A DNA stretch of 64,000 bases from Listeria seeligeri serovar 1/2b str. SLCC3954 (GTDB taxonomy: Bacteria; Bacillota; Bacilli; Lactobacillales; Listeriaceae). Position 1 is the stretch's first letter, and the number at the start of each line of letters is the position of its first letter. Made by a program: the position numbers and the translations under genes. The notes beneath the pieces were generated by a model, which was not told the DNA's origin, did not search any database, and saw only the letters and a program-made list of their open reading frames with translations. The DNA lies in contig NC_013891.1 in NCBI RefSeq assembly GCF_000027145.1, positions 1,922,001 through 1,986,000 of the forward strand, written 5' to 3'. This document shows, one piece after another, positions 36,855 to 48,161 of this stretch.

Positions 36855-36925
36855 TGTCTCGCTCCTTTGTTTTCAATCCGATTTTAAGTATAGCAAGCAA
36901 TTCATTCACTGCCAAGCCTTTTTCG

Positions 36926-36965
36926 CCAAACAAAAACCTGAGTAAATTCTCAGGTTTGTTTAAAA
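36926..36965 (-). terminator. Terminator after the YugP-like gene
   Basis: AAACCTGAG and CTCAGGTTT form a stem with a 6-base loop; on the minus strand TTTTTGTTT follows. Confidence 0.88.
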
Positions 36966-36969
36966 TATT

Positions 36970-37653
36970 CTAGTTTCGATTCATATTCGTAAAAATAAGC
37001 AGTAATCTTAATAATTCAAGTACAGCAACAGCCATTGCAGCAACATAAGTCATTGCAGCCGCGCTAAGCACTTTTTTCGCTTGCGGAAGTTCAGCCGATG
37101 ATACAAGTCCGCCACTTTCTAATTGAACGAGTGCGCGCTTGCTAGCGTCAAATTCAACCGGTAAAGTGATTAATTGGAAAAGCACACCAACCGCCATTAA
37201 GATAATCCCCAGTAACATGAAACTTGATGCATTAGCGAGCATCCCAATAATTAAGAACACCCAAGAAATATTTGAACTAAACATCGTTACAGGTACTAGT
37301 GCTGAACGAAAACGCATAAATGAGTAATCTTGTTGATCTTGAATCGCATGTCCTACTTCATGAGCCGCAACCGCTGCCCCAGCAATAGAACGTCCGCGGA
37401 AATTAGATTCTGACAGGAAAACTGCTTTTTTCCGAGGATCATAGTGGTCACTTAACATTCCTTTTGTTTCGTGAACAGGTACGTTCGTTAACCCATTAGT
37501 ATCCAAAATATGGCGCGCTACTTCAGCACCAGTCAAACCATTAGCAACAGCGACTTTGGAATATTGTGCATAGGTTGTTTTAACCCGGTACTGCGCCCAA
37601 AGTGGAATTGCCGCAACGATTATAAAATAAATAATATACTGACTAAACGACAT
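36970..37653 (-). CDS. yugP: YugP-like membrane zinc metalloprotease
   Basis: A 227-residue membrane protein of the neutral zinc metallopeptidase family. N-terminal membrane helix (residues 5-22), a soluble part with the catalytic HEVGH (HExxH, near residue 95, in AVAAHEVGHAIQDQ), then two or three membrane helices (about residues 130-165 and 195-215). The role is probably membrane protein processing, but no substrate is known. Confidence 0.85.
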   Translation of the reverse strand: MSFSQYIIYFIIVAAIPLWAQYRVKTTYAQYSKVAVANGLTGAEVARHILDTNGLTNVPVHETKGMLSDHYDPRKKAVFLSESNFRGRSIAGAAVAAHEVGHAIQDQQDYSFMRFRSALVPVTMFSSNISWVFLIIGMLANASSFMLLGIILMAVGVLFQLITLPVEFDASKRALVQLESGGLVSSAELPQAKKVLSAAAMTYVAAMAVAVLELLRLLLIFTNMNRN

Positions 37654-37731
37654 TTAATCATCTTCCTCCTAGTAATTTTTTCAAATGTATAACTTAAGTA
37701 TAGATTAACTAAGGTCAAGACTCAACCTCTT

Positions 37732-38328
37732 TCACTCATGATGAGGAAATTCTAATGTTCGATGCCCTTTTTTTATGGTTTTATCATAAACCAACCATAA
37801 AACTATAATTGTTAGCCAAAATGTTGCATAACCGATTTCTGGTAAATATCTTTCTAATCCCATATAAATTGGCATTTGACCAAATAAATAATCAATCACA
37901 TCATTATGTAAAACCCAAACAGCCGCTATCATAAAATGCCCTAATCGAAAACGATAAAATGGTGCGTAAAGAATCCCTTCCACCGCCATAAAACCGTGCG
38001 TCACAATCAACATCACACCAGTCCAGATAATTTCTCCCTGATCCATCATGTAAAAAATGTTCATCCCAACTGCCCACAAACCATACTTCACTAAACATAC
38101 AAACGCGAGTGCTTCCATTAATGGCCAGTGCTTCTTCCCAAGAAAAGCAACAAGCGCTAAAGTAAAGAATAAAATGGCTGTTGGACTATCTGGCACAAAT
38201 AACCAAAACCGCGGCTCCGTGATTTGAAGTTGTGGCAAATACCATATGTATCCGTAGATTGCTCCTAGTAAATTCCAAAAAAACAACAATCGTAAAAAAG
38301 TACGATTTGCTAATATACTATTTAACAA
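37732..38328 (-). CDS. ypjA: DUF1405 membrane protein (YpjA-like)
   Basis: A protein of about 198 residues with five or six membrane helices (WNLLGAIYGYIWYLP, PTAILFFTLALVAFLG, VMLIVTHGFMAVEGI, FWLTIIVLWLVYD). It is placed in DUF1405 by size, layout and position: Bacillus ypjA follows the ypiB-qcrABC block. The start is a TTG at 38328 with GGGAGAGG six bases upstream. A longer frame from 38385 would start inside the preceding terminator and is rejected. Function unknown. Confidence 0.75.
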   Translation of the reverse strand: MLNSILANRTFLRLLFFWNLLGAIYGYIWYLPQLQITEPRFWLFVPDSPTAILFFTLALVAFLGKKHWPLMEALAFVCLVKYGLWAVGMNIFYMMDQGEIIWTGVMLIVTHGFMAVEGILYAPFYRFRLGHFMIAAVWVLHNDVIDYLFGQMPIYMGLERYLPEIGYATFWLTIIVLWLVYDKTIKKGHRTLEFPHHE

Positions 38329-38343
38329 ATGCTTCCTCTCCCT

Positions 38344-38404
38344 AAAAAATCCTAGCCAAGCAATGAATGAGGCCCCCTGCTTCATTCAATTACTAACTAG
38401 GATT
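38344..38404 (-). terminator. Terminator after ypiB
   Basis: AATCCTAG and CTAGGATT pair with a second inner stem (TGAATGAA/TTCATTC), followed by TTTTT on the minus strand. It sits between ypiB and the ypjA-like gene. Confidence 0.8.
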
Positions 38405-38410
38405 CATTCC

Positions 38411-38956
38411 TTATTCTGTATCATTATCCATTTGCTGTAAAATTCGTACTAACTTATGAAAAGTGGCTTCATCACGAGTATCAAGCGCCTCATCTATTTG
38501 TTCTAATAGTTTCTCTCTTGAAAATTGGTGGACAGACTGATAAATAAGCGCATCCGCCATCTCCATTTCTGAATCCTCTAGCTTCAATGCCACAAAAGGA
38601 TTATCTTCTCGTACAAGCGCATATTCTGGTGAGGCAATCGCATCTTCAAAATGAAGTTCGATATATAGTTCCTCATCCCAGTTCAACCGAATATCGTGAA
38701 AAGCTTTTTCTGGATCGGTAGTCATGATGTTGCCTTTGAAAAACAGGAATGGCTCTGATTCGACGCCATGAGCACTAAGTGAAAGTCCACGCGCACACCC
38801 TTCCAAATTATCAACAAAATGAACATATTTTACAATCTGATCATGACCAGCAATATAATTTAATACCCACATTGCTTCACGCATTTTCATTTGATGTTTA
38901 TTTAAAAACCAACGAATAAAATCCTTCTTCTCGTCTATTGAAATGGATGCTTTCAT
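38411..38956 (-). CDS. ypiB: YpiB family protein (UPF0302)
   Basis: A 181-residue acidic cytosolic protein of UPF0302, with helical N-terminal half and a [13 protein letters not shown] beta segment. It has been grouped with LapB-like heat-shock assembly factors in name only; its activity is unknown. It lies 35 bp after ypiA, as in Bacillus. Confidence 0.85.
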   Translation of the reverse strand: MKASISIDEKKDFIRWFLNKHQMKMREAMWVLNYIAGHDQIVKYVHFVDNLEGCARGLSLSAHGVESEPFLFFKGNIMTTDPEKAFHDIRLNWDEELYIELHFEDAIASPEYALVREDNPFVALKLEDSEMEMADALIYQSVHQFSREKLLEQIDEALDTRDEATFHKLVRILQQMDNDTE

Positions 38957-38990
38957 CTTTCCTCAGTCCCTTCCTAGTCTTTTCTTATCT

Positions 38991-40244
38991 TCAATCAAAT
39001 AGTGATAAAATCTCCGTGTCTTCTGGTTCGAGTTCCAAATAACTACGCAAAATTTGTTGTGACTTCGCATGTTCCCCTTCTTCTCTTAAAAATAATCCGT
39101 ATTCTTTTAAGAACGTTGGGTTATTTGTAAAGTGGGGGTGGGCTAATTCATAATTTGCTTTTGCTTTATTATATTGTTCTGTTTCCTGATATGCAACACT
39201 TACGTCCCAGAAAATTTGTGGTTCAGAAATTATTTCTTCACCAAGACCTTCCACTAGTTCAATAACCCCTTCGTAATCTTCACGAGTGAGCAGTAATTTA
39301 TTAAGCTGCATAATTGCTTCGGAAAATTCTTCATCCAGAACGATTGCTTGTCTGTAAAATTCTTCCGCCTCTTCAGGTAATCGAAGTGTTACTGCAAGTT
39401 TACCAGCTTCTAAGAACATTTCTTTATTAAATTCATCTTGAGTTAAGCCGTCTCTTAGTACTTCGATTGCTTTTTCTGGTTCGCCGTTTTCCTCGTAGCT
39501 TTTCGCTAAATATGAATAGAGTGTCGTATAAGCTGGATCATGTTCACGCAAATGTTCTAAGGCGTGAATTGCTTTCGTGTACTCTTTGGCTTGATAAGCA
39601 GTAAGCCCCATTCCAAATAGAGTATCCACCGATTCTTTATCTTCTAAGGCCCGCTCGTAATAAGGTAGCGCTTCTTCAAAAGCTCCACTCGCAGAAAAAG
39701 CCTCAGCAATTCGTTCATAAACAGACACAGCACCGTTCGAAATAATCGTTAGTCCTGCTTCCACGGCTGTTTCATAAGACTGCACAGCTGAAGCAAATCT
39801 TGCTTGCGATAAATAATATTCCCCTAAAGCAAAATCAATAATCGGCTCATTTGGCGCAATTTGTTTCGCTTCGAGTAGCTTTTGTTCACTAACTTCAAAT
39901 AAACCTTGCATTTGATATAAATCAGCTAATACTAACAAACTCTCCACATATACTTCATCTTCTTTGTTCACTTTTTCTAAATAATCTTGCGCAGAATCCA
40001 TATCATCTTTTTCCAGTGCGACTTCTGCGGCCCGAACAAGTAATTCGCCTTCATCCTTATATTTAGCTAAAAGCAACTCATATAAATCTTCTGTTTCATC
40101 TAAAAATCCTAATGCAAATAATTCCTCTGCTAAAAAGAACTGTTCCTCATCTGTCCCAGCTTGCACCACTTCATCAAAATATTTCTTGGCAAGCGCCATA
40201 TCCTCATGCTCTAACGCATGTAACATTTTATTAGCTAACTCCAT
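38991..40244 (-). CDS. ypiA: TPR repeat protein (YpiA)
   Basis: A 417-residue acidic protein of about ten tetratricopeptide repeats: successive 34-residue helix pairs with the W/L-x2-L/Y and A-x3-A-x6-P pattern (e.g. AIEVLRDGL, YYERALEDKE, SYLELEPEDTE). Such scaffolds bind partner proteins. It heads the ypiA-ypiB pair that follows aroA, and partners are unknown. Confidence 0.87.
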   Translation of the reverse strand: MELANKMLHALEHEDMALAKKYFDEVVQAGTDEEQFFLAEELFALGFLDETEDLYELLLAKYKDEGELLVRAAEVALEKDDMDSAQDYLEKVNKEDEVYVESLLVLADLYQMQGLFEVSEQKLLEAKQIAPNEPIIDFALGEYYLSQARFASAVQSYETAVEAGLTIISNGAVSVYERIAEAFSASGAFEEALPYYERALEDKESVDTLFGMGLTAYQAKEYTKAIHALEHLREHDPAYTTLYSYLAKSYEENGEPEKAIEVLRDGLTQDEFNKEMFLEAGKLAVTLRLPEEAEEFYRQAIVLDEEFSEAIMQLNKLLLTREDYEGVIELVEGLGEEIISEPQIFWDVSVAYQETEQYNKAKANYELAHPHFTNNPTFLKEYGLFLREEGEHAKSQQILRSYLELEPEDTEILSLFD

Positions 40245-40324
40245 TTCTGCACCTTCTTTACAATAAGTCGTTTTTCTATTATAACATTAGTTGCGCCGTA
40301 TGAAAAAGTGATTGCTTTTTAAAT

Positions 40325-40365
40325 ACAAAATACCAGTGCGCAATAAAAATTAAGCGACACTGGTA
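40325..40365 (-). terminator. Terminator after aroA
   Basis: On the minus strand TACCAGTGTCGC and GCGCACTGGTA form an 11-bp stem with one mismatch, followed by TTTTGTATTT. It ends the aromatic amino acid operon. Confidence 0.85.
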
Positions 40366-40372
40366 GATGATT

Positions 40373-41659
40373 TTATTTTAAAAGCGAGTGTATATCTTCA
40401 AAGAAAGTTGGATAGGAAACAGAAACTGCTTCTGCGCGGTCTAATTCTACTTCGCCGTCTTCCACAATCAAAGCGGCAATTTGAAGCATCATACCAATTC
40501 GGTGGTCTCCGTAGCTTGTAACTTTTGCAGCATGAAGTGGCGTTTTCCCGCGAATAATCAAGCCATCTTCTGTTGGCGTAATATCTGCGCCCATTTTGTT
40601 TAATTCCGTTGCAACCGCATCAATCCGATTGGTTTCTTTCACTTTTAATTCCGCTGCGTTTTTGATAACCGTAGTACCTTCAGCTTGTGTTGCTAAAAGC
40701 GCAATAACAGGAATTTCATCAATCAAGCGTGGAATAATATCTCCGCCAATTTCGGTTCCTTTAAGGTCACTCGTTTTCACTACAACTGTTCCCGCTAATT
40801 TTCCGGTACTTCTACTTGAGTCTTTAACAACCAAACTACCGCCCATTTGCTCGACAACATCAAAAATCCCTGTTCTCGTTGGATTTAAACCAACATGCGT
40901 TAATTCGATTTCACTTTTCGGAATGATTAAGCCAGCAACAATAAAGAAAGCTGCTGAGGATACATCACCTGGTACTGTCATTTCTTGTCCAGTGAATGTT
41001 TGGCCACCTTTGACACGAATTGTTAAACCGTCCATTTCAATTTCACCGCCAAATTGGCGAATCATGTGTTCTGTATGGTCACGTGTTTTTTCTTTTTCGT
41101 GAATAATCGTTTCGCCCTCTGCTTGGAGTGCCGCAAAAATAATTGCGCTTTTTACTTGTGCACTAGCAACTGGCATGTGATATTCGATTTGTTTCAATGC
41201 TTGATTACCAGAAATCGTAATCGGCGCAAATTCAGAACCATCTTTGCCATGCATTTTTGCACCCATTTCTCGAAGTGGTAACATTACACGGTTCATTGGG
41301 CGTTTCGCAATCGATTCATCACCTAATATTACTGTATCAAAATGACTGCCTGCTAAAATGCCCATCATTAAACGAATTGTCGTACCCGAGTTCCCAATAT
41401 CAAGTGGTCCAGCTGCCGGTTTTAAACCAGCAAAACCAGTACCATGAACGATAATCTCTTCATCGGTTTCTTCAATTTTCACGCCAAGTGCTTTAAAAGC
41501 TTTAATTGTTCCTAAGCAATCATCTGCACGTAAGAAATGACGAATAACCGTTTTTCCTTCTGCAATTGCCCCAAACATAATACTGCGGTGGGACATCGAC
41601 TTATCTCCCGGAACTGTGATTTCACCCACGAGTCCTTGTTTATTTGTAATTAATTTCAT
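40373..41659 (-). CDS. aroA: 3-phosphoshikimate 1-carboxyvinyltransferase (EPSP synthase)
   Basis: A 428-residue two-domain inside-out barrel that joins shikimate-3-phosphate and PEP. Motifs: [10 protein letters not shown] near residue 17, [12 protein letters not shown] near 91 (phosphate/PEP), SAQVKSA near 170, and [14 protein letters not shown] near 390. The GTTIRL region is the class II (glyphosate-tolerant type) rather than the E. coli TAMRP form. The start ATG at 41659 has GGGGAG eight bases upstream. It closes the aroC-aroB-aroH-hisC-tyrA-aroA operon. Bacillus and older Listeria annotation call it aroE. Confidence 0.96.
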   Translation of the reverse strand: MKLITNKQGLVGEITVPGDKSMSHRSIMFGAIAEGKTVIRHFLRADDCLGTIKAFKALGVKIEETDEEIIVHGTGFAGLKPAAGPLDIGNSGTTIRLMMGILAGSHFDTVILGDESIAKRPMNRVMLPLREMGAKMHGKDGSEFAPITISGNQALKQIEYHMPVASAQVKSAIIFAALQAEGETIIHEKEKTRDHTEHMIRQFGGEIEMDGLTIRVKGGQTFTGQEMTVPGDVSSAAFFIVAGLIIPKSEIELTHVGLNPTRTGIFDVVEQMGGSLVVKDSSRSTGKLAGTVVVKTSDLKGTEIGGDIIPRLIDEIPVIALLATQAEGTTVIKNAAELKVKETNRIDAVATELNKMGADITPTEDGLIIRGKTPLHAAKVTSYGDHRIGMMLQIAALIVEDGEVELDRAEAVSVSYPTFFEDIHSLLK

Positions 41660-41672
41660 CGTCATTTCTCCC

Positions 41673-42776
41673 CTATTCGTAGTGGCATGTATAATTACTT
41701 CTTGTTTCTATGCAGCGTTTCGCCCGGTCTCTATCTTCATCTGATTGGAAAGTAATTTGTAACACCCCAAAAATATCTTCACGCGTTTCTAAAATCTTGA
41801 TATTAGTTAAACTAATTTCTTCTTCACCAAGATATCTGGTTACTTCCGAAATTACACCAGGATAATCTGGAACATCGACAAATAAATCATAGAAAGAAGG
41901 AATCGCACCACCTTGATGAACCGGCAGTGAATCACGAAACTCTTTTGCCCCATCAAAAAAAGCATAAATGGACGCAGCATCTTCTGTTTCTAACATTTCA
42001 AGTGCCTGATTCATGCTATCTCGCCAAATTGTCAATTGTTTCGTTAGTGTTTTTTGGTTACTAATCGAAATATCCGTCCACATTCTCGGATCTGATGACG
42101 CTACCCGGGTAATATCGCGGAACCCTCCAGCAGCCAAACGAAAAGCAGCAGGATGTTCTTCTGTAAAGCTTTGCGTTTGATTAACCAGCGCAGCAGCAAC
42201 GATATGCGGCAAGTGACTTAACATCCCCGTAATTTCATCATGTTCTGTCGGTGATAAGATTAAAAACTTCGCATTCGTACCGGAAAGCCATTCTCGCAAA
42301 GTAGCTACTTTATCTTCTGTAATTCCTGTTGTTGGCGTTAATAAATAATAAGCATTTTCAAACAAGAGCTCTTTCGCTGCACGAACACCGCTTTTGTGAG
42401 AACCCGCCATCGGATGTCCCCCAATGAAAGTAATTCCGCTTGCTAAAAGGGCTGTTGCTGCCTCCATAATTGTTCCTTTTGTACTCCCAGTATCCGTGAC
42501 AATGACGCTTTCTTTCAAAGCAATACCAGGTAAACGATTAAGTAACTGCTCGGTTTCTTTTACTGGGCAACAAAAAATGAGCAAATCTGCTTTTGGACCA
42601 TCAATTAAAATACTTTCTCCAATTTCATCAATCACACCAAGCGACTGACCAACTTCTAAAGAATGATAAGAAACATCTATTCCAATGATATGAGCTTCTG
42701 GGTGTTTCGCTTTAATTGCAAGGGCAATAGAACCACCAATTAATCCAAGCCCAACAATAACTACTGTCCCTTTCAT
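41673..42776 (-). CDS. tyrA: Prephenate dehydrogenase with ACT domain
   Basis: A 367-residue enzyme converting prephenate to 4-hydroxyphenylpyruvate for tyrosine. It has an N-terminal Rossmann domain ([12 protein letters not shown], residues 8-19), the [13 protein letters not shown] active-site loop near 130, [12 protein letters not shown] near 190, and a C-terminal ACT domain (about residues 295-367, [12 protein letters not shown]) that normally binds tyrosine as feedback inhibitor. The start at 42776 is preceded by GGAGGTG. It lies four bases after hisC. Confidence 0.95.
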   Translation of the reverse strand: MKGTVVIVGLGLIGGSIALAIKAKHPEAHIIGIDVSYHSLEVGQSLGVIDEIGESILIDGPKADLLIFCCPVKETEQLLNRLPGIALKESVIVTDTGSTKGTIMEAATALLASGITFIGGHPMAGSHKSGVRAAKELLFENAYYLLTPTTGITEDKVATLREWLSGTNAKFLILSPTEHDEITGMLSHLPHIVAAALVNQTQSFTEEHPAAFRLAAGGFRDITRVASSDPRMWTDISISNQKTLTKQLTIWRDSMNQALEMLETEDAASIYAFFDGAKEFRDSLPVHQGGAIPSFYDLFVDVPDYPGVISEVTRYLGEEEISLTNIKILETREDIFGVLQITFQSDEDRDRAKRCIETRSNYTCHYE

Positions 42777-42795
42777 CAAAAACACCTCCAAAACC

Positions 42796-43881
42796 TTACG
42801 CTAATAATTTTTCTAAAAGAGCAATAACTGCTTTATTTTCTACTTCAGTTCCAATCGTTATCCGAACCGCATTTGGGAAGCCTAAAGCTGCTCCTGAACG
42901 AGTAATGTAGCCATTTTTTTCTAAATAACTAAATATTGTCCCAGCAGCTATTCCTAAATCAATTAGCACAAAGTTCCCGTTTGCAGGATATAGTTTCACT
43001 TGTTCAAATTGAGTCGCAAAACGTTCGTATTGTTTGATCCCGTCCGCATTAGATTCACGACATGCTTCGATAAATTTTTGGTCTTTAATCGCTTCAATCG
43101 CTAGCTTTTGACCGATACTTGTTGTATTGAAAGGCGGGCGAACGATATTAAGCTGATTAATTATTTCTTTATCCGCAATTCCGTAACCAACACGTGCACT
43201 CGCAAGACCATAAATTTTACTAAAAGTCCGGGTAATAATTAAGTTTTTATAAGTTCGAATTAATTTCTCATGTTTTTCTGGTTGTGGCGTAACATATTCG
43301 ATATATGCTTCATCGAGCACGACAAGAACATCGCTCGGTACTTTATTTAAAAAGTCCAAAATAGCATCTAATTCAAGATAATTACCAGTTGGATTGTTTG
43401 GGTTACAAATCCAGACAATCGTTGTTTTGTCATCAATTGCTTCAAGCATTGCTTCTAAATCATGTTCTCCGTCTTCAAGCAGTCCAATTTCTCTTACTTC
43501 CGCACCTTCAATTAAAGCATTTTGACGATACTGCACAAAAGTTGGCGTGGCCATGACTGTATTAGTGTTCGTATCAAGTAAAACACGGGTCAAAAGTTCA
43601 ATCAATTCATCCACTCCAGCAGTAAAAATCAATTCTTCTTCTTCCAACTGATAGAAAGCGGCTACCTCACGACGTAATTCTGAAGCCCAACCATCTGGAT
43701 AAATTTCGGTCATAAGCTTTAAATTTTCTTGAAGTGCTTGAACTTTTGGTGATGTTCCTAGTGGATTTTCATTAGACGATAGTTTGGTAATATGAGTTAA
43801 TCCAAGTTCTGCCATGACTTCTTCTTCGCGTTTCCCAGGTTTATAAGAAGATAAGCCGGCAAGTGATTTTTTCCATTTCAT
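42796..43881 (-). CDS. hisC: Histidinol-phosphate / aromatic aminotransferase
   Basis: A 361-residue class II PLP aminotransferase. Motifs: [11 protein letters not shown] near residue 36, NPNNPTGNY near 160, LDEAYIEY near 188, and the PLP-lysine in [16 protein letters not shown] near 218. In Bacillus the enzyme in this operon does histidinol-phosphate and phenylpyruvate/4-hydroxyphenylpyruvate transamination. Its ATG overlaps the aroH stop (TAATG). Confidence 0.93.
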   Translation of the reverse strand: MKWKKSLAGLSSYKPGKREEEVMAELGLTHITKLSSNENPLGTSPKVQALQENLKLMTEIYPDGWASELRREVAAFYQLEEEELIFTAGVDELIELLTRVLLDTNTNTVMATPTFVQYRQNALIEGAEVREIGLLEDGEHDLEAMLEAIDDKTTIVWICNPNNPTGNYLELDAILDFLNKVPSDVLVVLDEAYIEYVTPQPEKHEKLIRTYKNLIITRTFSKIYGLASARVGYGIADKEIINQLNIVRPPFNTTSIGQKLAIEAIKDQKFIEACRESNADGIKQYERFATQFEQVKLYPANGNFVLIDLGIAAGTIFSYLEKNGYITRSGAALGFPNAVRITIGTEVENKAVIALLEKLLA

Positions 43882-44255
43882 TACGCATCCTCCTCATTCA
43901 CCAAATCCGGGCGCAACACTTTCGCTCCCCGCAAATAAACGTGGTTAATTTCTGTTAAAGGTTTATGAATAGTAGTAAAAACCATAAAGCGAATACACAT
44001 CCGAAGCGAATTTGGGACAGGAATTTCTTGCATTCCCATCACAGGAACATATTCAAATCCAGGTGTTTCCCGAACTGCTTTTGCTGGAAACGCTGCAAAG
44101 ATATCTTCTGTCACCGTAATAATCACCGAAGTAAGTTGCTCGCTATCCGTTAATTTATTCTGATGCAAGATTTCCTCAAATAATTCTTTTGTTGCTGCAT
44201 AAATTTCTTCTGCCGTGTTCGTTTCTATCGTTGTTGCCCCACGAATAGCCCTCAA
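43881..44255 (-). CDS. aroH: Monofunctional chorismate mutase (AroH type)
   Basis: A 124-residue trimeric chorismate mutase converting chorismate to prephenate. [18 protein letters not shown] at the N-terminus holds active-site Arg4-type and Glu residues; [15 protein letters not shown] and the C-terminal [13 protein letters not shown] give the Arg and Tyr ligands. The TTG start overlaps the aroB stop by four bases, an arrangement of tight coupling. It is distinct from the AroQ-type mutase. Confidence 0.95.
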   Translation of the reverse strand: MRAIRGATTIETNTAEEIYAATKELFEEILHQNKLTDSEQLTSVIITVTEDIFAAFPAKAVRETPGFEYVPVMGMQEIPVPNSLRMCIRFMVFTTIHKPLTEINHVYLRGAKVLRPDLVNEEDA

Positions 44256-45349
44256 AATATGTCCCCTCCATTTCGCATCACTTGTGTATATGTTTCTAAA
44301 ATCAACTCATCCTCAGCTTTAAAAATGACTGGTTTTCCAATTTGCTCAAGTAAAACCATCGTTATTTCATTAAAGGTAGTTTTCTTATCATGACGCATAT
44401 TTTCCAGTATTTTATTATAAGGCACCGTTACATCAAACGCCGTATCGTAACCTAGGCGTTTCAACCAAGTTTTAAATTCCAGTAAATCAAAATTCAGTCC
44501 GTAGATACGTTCACTCATCGTTAGCGCATAAATCATTCCATAAGTAATTGCCTCACCATGAAGCCATTTGCCAAAGTCACCATATGCTTCTAGGGCGTGA
44601 CCAAATGTGTGACCAAAATTCAAATAAGCCCGCACGCCTTGCTCAGTTTCATCTTCCGCAACAATGCTTGCTTTAATTTCAATGCCCCGTTGCAAAAATG
44701 GCGTCAAATCTTTCGTATAAAAGTCTTCAGGTTGCGTAAAAGTATCCATCAAAGCACGTAACAATGTTTGGTCACTAATAAGGGCATGTTTAATCATTTC
44801 CGCAAATCCAGAGCGCATCTCACGTTCAGGAAGCGTAGAGAAAAAACTCGTATCATAAATAACCGCTTCTGGTTGATAAAAATTACCAATCATATTTTTT
44901 CCAAGCGGATGATTGATTGCCACTTTGCCACCTACAGCACTATCATGAGCTAAAACTGTCGTTGGTACTTGGTAAAAAGGAATTCCTCGCATATATGTTG
45001 CTGCGACAAACCCGCCTAAATCACCAATAACACCGCCGCCAAATGCAATCAAAACCGCCTTACGATCAAGTCCAGTTTCAATCATTTTAGTCATCACATC
45101 TTCATAGACACGGAAAGTTTTTGCTTCTTCCCCGTTTGGCGCAACATAATAAGTTACCGCAGTTAAATCAGCCAGAATTTTGTCTAGTTTTGCCTGATGT
45201 AATTCGGACACGTGTTCATCAGTTAAGACAAATACATGCGAATACTTAGCTAAACTTTTGGTCCATTTTTCTGCGACATCTTCTAAGGCAAATTTATTAA
45301 TGTATACAGGATACGTTTTACTTTTAGCTCGGACTGTAATTTCTGGCAT
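44252..45349 (-). CDS. aroB: 3-dehydroquinate synthase
   Basis: A 365-residue NAD- and zinc-dependent enzyme, second step of the shikimate pathway. The NAD motif GGGVIGDLGGFVAATYMRG (near residue 105), the PTTVLAHDSAVGGK near 130 and the zinc ligands E-H-H (HALISD, NFGHTFGHALE near 250) are present. Adjoins aroC by two bases. Confidence 0.96.
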   Translation of the reverse strand: MPEITVRAKSKTYPVYINKFALEDVAEKWTKSLAKYSHVFVLTDEHVSELHQAKLDKILADLTAVTYYVAPNGEEAKTFRVYEDVMTKMIETGLDRKAVLIAFGGGVIGDLGGFVAATYMRGIPFYQVPTTVLAHDSAVGGKVAINHPLGKNMIGNFYQPEAVIYDTSFFSTLPEREMRSGFAEMIKHALISDQTLLRALMDTFTQPEDFYTKDLTPFLQRGIEIKASIVAEDETEQGVRAYLNFGHTFGHALEAYGDFGKWLHGEAITYGMIYALTMSERIYGLNFDLLEFKTWLKRLGYDTAFDVTVPYNKILENMRHDKKTTFNEITMVLLEQIGKPVIFKAEDELILETYTQVMRNGGDIF

Positions 45350-45351
45350 GT

Positions 45352-46518
45352 TTAAAACTCCTTCGTTAAGTTTCGGTGTTCCTCCACATGTTTTTTAAGT
45401 GTATCAAAACGATCACCGTCGAATTTTTCTAAAACTGCTACAGCAACTTCCCAAGCAACGACTGCTTCTGCTACAACGCTTGCTGCTGGTACTGCACAAC
45501 TATCAGAACGTTCCACACTTGCGTTAAATGTTTCTTTGGAATCAATATCTACACTTTGAAGCGGTTTGTATAAAGTCGGAATAGGTTTCATTACTCCGCG
45601 AACGACAATCGGCATTCCGTTTGTCATGCCTCCTTCAAAGCCACCTAAGTTATTTGTGCGTCTTGTGTAGCCATCTTCTTTGCTCCACAAAATTTCATCC
45701 ATTACTTCACTACCAGGTTTTCTAGCAGCTTCAAAGCCTACACCGAATTCGGCACCTTTGAATGCGTTTATACTAACAATCGCTCGAGCAATTTTGGCAT
45801 CTAATTTTTTGTCCCATTGAACGTAACTACCTAAGCCAGCTGGTACACCACCAACTACCACTTCGACAATGCCGCCAATCGTATCGCCATTTTTCTTCGC
45901 ATCGTCAATTTTTTGCATCATTTCTTCAGCTGCCACTTCATCTAAACAACGAACTGGGGATGCTTCTGATGTTTCTTGAATTTCTGAAACAGCATAATCA
46001 CGCATTAAATTAGCACGTGTTCCACCGATTTCTAATACATGGCCTGCTACTTCAATACCAAGTTCATGTAAAAGTTGTTTAGCAACCGCGCCAGCTGCCA
46101 CGCGGACAGTCGTTTCGCGTGCACTAGAACGTTCTAGTACATTACGCATATCTTTATGACCATATTTCATTCCGCCTACAAGATCAGCGTGCCCAGGACG
46201 TGGACGTGAAACGCGACGTGACTTTTCGTTTTTTTCTGGGACTGGTTCAATACTCATTACGGTTTCCCAGTGCTTCCAGTCTTTATTTTCAACAAACATT
46301 GCTACAGGCGCGCCAAGTGTTTTTCCATGACGAATTCCTGCAGTGATTTGAACTTGGTCTTTTTCAATTCGCATCCGTGCGCCGCGACCATGTCCACCTT
46401 GTCGTCTTTTTAGTTCTTTATTAATATCTTCTGCAAGTAAAGGCATTCCTGCTGGTAATCCTTCAATAATCGTCGTAAGCCCCGGTCCATGTGATTCCCC
46501 TGCCGTTAAGTATCTCAT
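45352..46518 (-). CDS. aroC: Chorismate synthase
   Basis: A 388-residue FMN-dependent enzyme, last step to chorismate. Signature blocks are [14 protein letters not shown] (near residue 8), [12 protein letters not shown] (near 39), [16 protein letters not shown] (near 110) and [13 protein letters not shown] (near 298). The start ATG at 46518 is chosen because GGAGAG is nine bases upstream. It is the first gene of the aro operon; 200 bp upstream lie the ndk terminator and an AT-rich promoter region. Bacillus calls it aroF. Confidence 0.96.
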   Translation of the reverse strand: MRYLTAGESHGPGLTTIIEGLPAGMPLLAEDINKELKRRQGGHGRGARMRIEKDQVQITAGIRHGKTLGAPVAMFVENKDWKHWETVMSIEPVPEKNEKSRRVSRPRPGHADLVGGMKYGHKDMRNVLERSSARETTVRVAAGAVAKQLLHELGIEVAGHVLEIGGTRANLMRDYAVSEIQETSEASPVRCLDEVAAEEMMQKIDDAKKNGDTIGGIVEVVVGGVPAGLGSYVQWDKKLDAKIARAIVSINAFKGAEFGVGFEAARKPGSEVMDEILWSKEDGYTRRTNNLGGFEGGMTNGMPIVVRGVMKPIPTLYKPLQSVDIDSKETFNASVERSDSCAVPAASVVAEAVVAWEVAVAVLEKFDGDRFDTLKKHVEEHRNLTKEF

Positions 46519-46684
46519 TTTCACAACTCTCCTTTTTCTATTTCAGCTAGACAAAGCTAGCGTGGATATTTTAGCGCTTTAAAGTATATGTGTAATATCT
46601 TAACATAGGCTAAGCGAGAATACAATACTTTAATCTCATTCTTTCATCATATCAAAAAACCCCGTCAAATGGTAATTTGGCTAT

Positions 46685-46713
46685 AAAAAAGAGCCTAGGT
46701 TTCCCCAGACTCC
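46685..46713 (-). terminator. Terminator after ndk
   Basis: GAGTCTGGG and CCTAGGCTC pair across GAAA, followed by TTTTTTATAG on the minus strand. It separates the ndk transcript from the aroC operon. Confidence 0.9.
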
Positions 46714-46722
46714 TTATCTGTT

Positions 46723-47166
46723 CTATATCCACTTATCAACTGCTTTTTGATACGTTAAAACTTCACTTGGTTCGAAAAATAGCCCGATTTCTCGTTTTGC
46801 GCTTTCGGGACTATCAGAACCATGAATTACGTTTCGATTTGTATGTATCGCGTAATCTGAGCGAATTGTTCCCGCATCAGCTTCTAAAGGATTTGTTTTC
46901 CCCATCATTTTGCGCGCAGTCTTAATCACATCATCACCTTCTAACACCATTGCAAAAACTGGACCAGAAGTGATAAAACCAATTAAATCTTCAAAAAAAG
47001 GTTTACCAATATGTTCGGCATAATGTTGCTCCGCTAATCCACGGTCGATTTGCATGAGTTTAGCTGCTACAATTTTGATACCTTTTTGTTCTATTCTTGC
47101 TACTATCTCACCGATAAGACCTCGTTCCACCCCATCCGGCTTAACCATTACATAAGTTTGTTCCAT
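46723..47166 (-). CDS. ndk: Nucleoside diphosphate kinase
   Basis: A 147-residue enzyme that passes gamma-phosphate among nucleotides. The active-site His lies in [20 protein letters not shown] (near residue 115; the whole is the NDP kinase signature). The ATG at 47166 is set by GGGAGG eight bases upstream. It is last of the folE-hepS-menG-hepT-ndk cluster. Confidence 0.96.
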   Translation of the reverse strand: MEQTYVMVKPDGVERGLIGEIVARIEQKGIKIVAAKLMQIDRGLAEQHYAEHIGKPFFEDLIGFITSGPVFAMVLEGDDVIKTARKMMGKTNPLEADAGTIRSDYAIHTNRNVIHGSDSPESAKREIGLFFEPSEVLTYQKAVDKWI

Positions 47167-47185
47167 AATAGAATCCTCCCTCACG

Positions 47186-48151
47186 TTAATAATTTCTTTT
47201 ATCTAATACACGAACGATTTGCTTAAGTGGCTTGAGTTCAGGAACTTGCGGCAATGAATCAAGTGTGGCTAACGCTTTTTTTAAGTAAGCGGTCGCTACA
47301 TCTTCTGCTTTTTTTGCTCCTGTTTTTTTCACTTCAGCTACTAAAGCGGCAATTTCTTCTGCCTCTGTTTCTTCAGTTACTTGGCTAATGCGTTTTTTTA
47401 GAAACGAATCTTCCATTGCAAAAAATACTGGCAACGTTACATTTCCTTGTCTTAAATCTTCACCAGCTGGCTTGCCAAGTTCTTTTTCAGTTCCAACAAA
47501 ATCAAGAACATCATCCGTAATTTGAAACGCCATTCCCACATAATAACCAAAACGATATAGCTTCTCGTAATCGGATTCTGATTGACCAGAAACAATGCCG
47601 CCTAAGCCACAACTCGCTGCAATGAGTAAAGCTGTTTTCCGCTTAATCCGGCGCAAATAATTTCGCACACTTTGGTCAAAATTATATTTATCTTTCAATT
47701 GTTCGATTTCTCCAGTAGAAAGTTCCACTGTCACGTTGGATAGCATTTTGTGCGCGGCAACATCTTTAATTTCGGTCATGTATTCTAAAGATTTAGCGAA
47801 TAGAAAATCTCCTGTATACATGGCTATATGATTGCCCCATTTAGATTTAATTGTTTCACGACCACGTCTTAAGTCCGCATCATCCACGACATCATCATGG
47901 ACAATAGAAGCCATATGAATTAGCTCAATTGCAACACTAGCATCTCTTACCATTTCAAAATCAGCTGTTGGAACAAGTCTAGCCGATAAACAAACGAACA
48001 TTGGTCTAATTCTTTTACCACCAGCTTCTAATAAATGAAGTGCCGCATCAGAAGTTGTTTCAGCCGCTGCACCAGAAAGTGCTTTTTTTAGTTCCTTTTC
48101 TACTATATCAATGTCTTTTTGCATATTAGCGTATAAAAAGTTAAGTTTCAT
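47186..48151 (-). CDS. hepT: Heptaprenyl diphosphate synthase, large catalytic subunit
   Basis: A 321-residue trans-prenyltransferase that extends FPP to the C35 side chain of menaquinone-7. The first Asp-rich motif is [12 protein letters not shown] (near residue 80), the second DDVLD (near 210). Works as a heterodimer with HepS, coded 0.7 kb upstream. The start at 48151 has AAGGTGG five bases away. It lies 10 bp after menG. Confidence 0.93.
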   Translation of the reverse strand: MKLNFLYANMQKDIDIVEKELKKALSGAAAETTSDAALHLLEAGGKRIRPMFVCLSARLVPTADFEMVRDASVAIELIHMASIVHDDVVDDADLRRGRETIKSKWGNHIAMYTGDFLFAKSLEYMTEIKDVAAHKMLSNVTVELSTGEIEQLKDKYNFDQSVRNYLRRIKRKTALLIAASCGLGGIVSGQSESDYEKLYRFGYYVGMAFQITDDVLDFVGTEKELGKPAGEDLRQGNVTLPVFFAMEDSFLKKRISQVTEETEAEEIAALVAEVKKTGAKKAEDVATAYLKKALATLDSLPQVPELKPLKQIVRVLDKRNY

Positions 48152-48161
48152 GCTTGCCACC

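Noticed and set aside
37732-38385. 217-residue form of the DUF1405 protein
   Set aside because: Its start falls within the ypiB terminator hairpin; the TTG at 38328 has a good SD.
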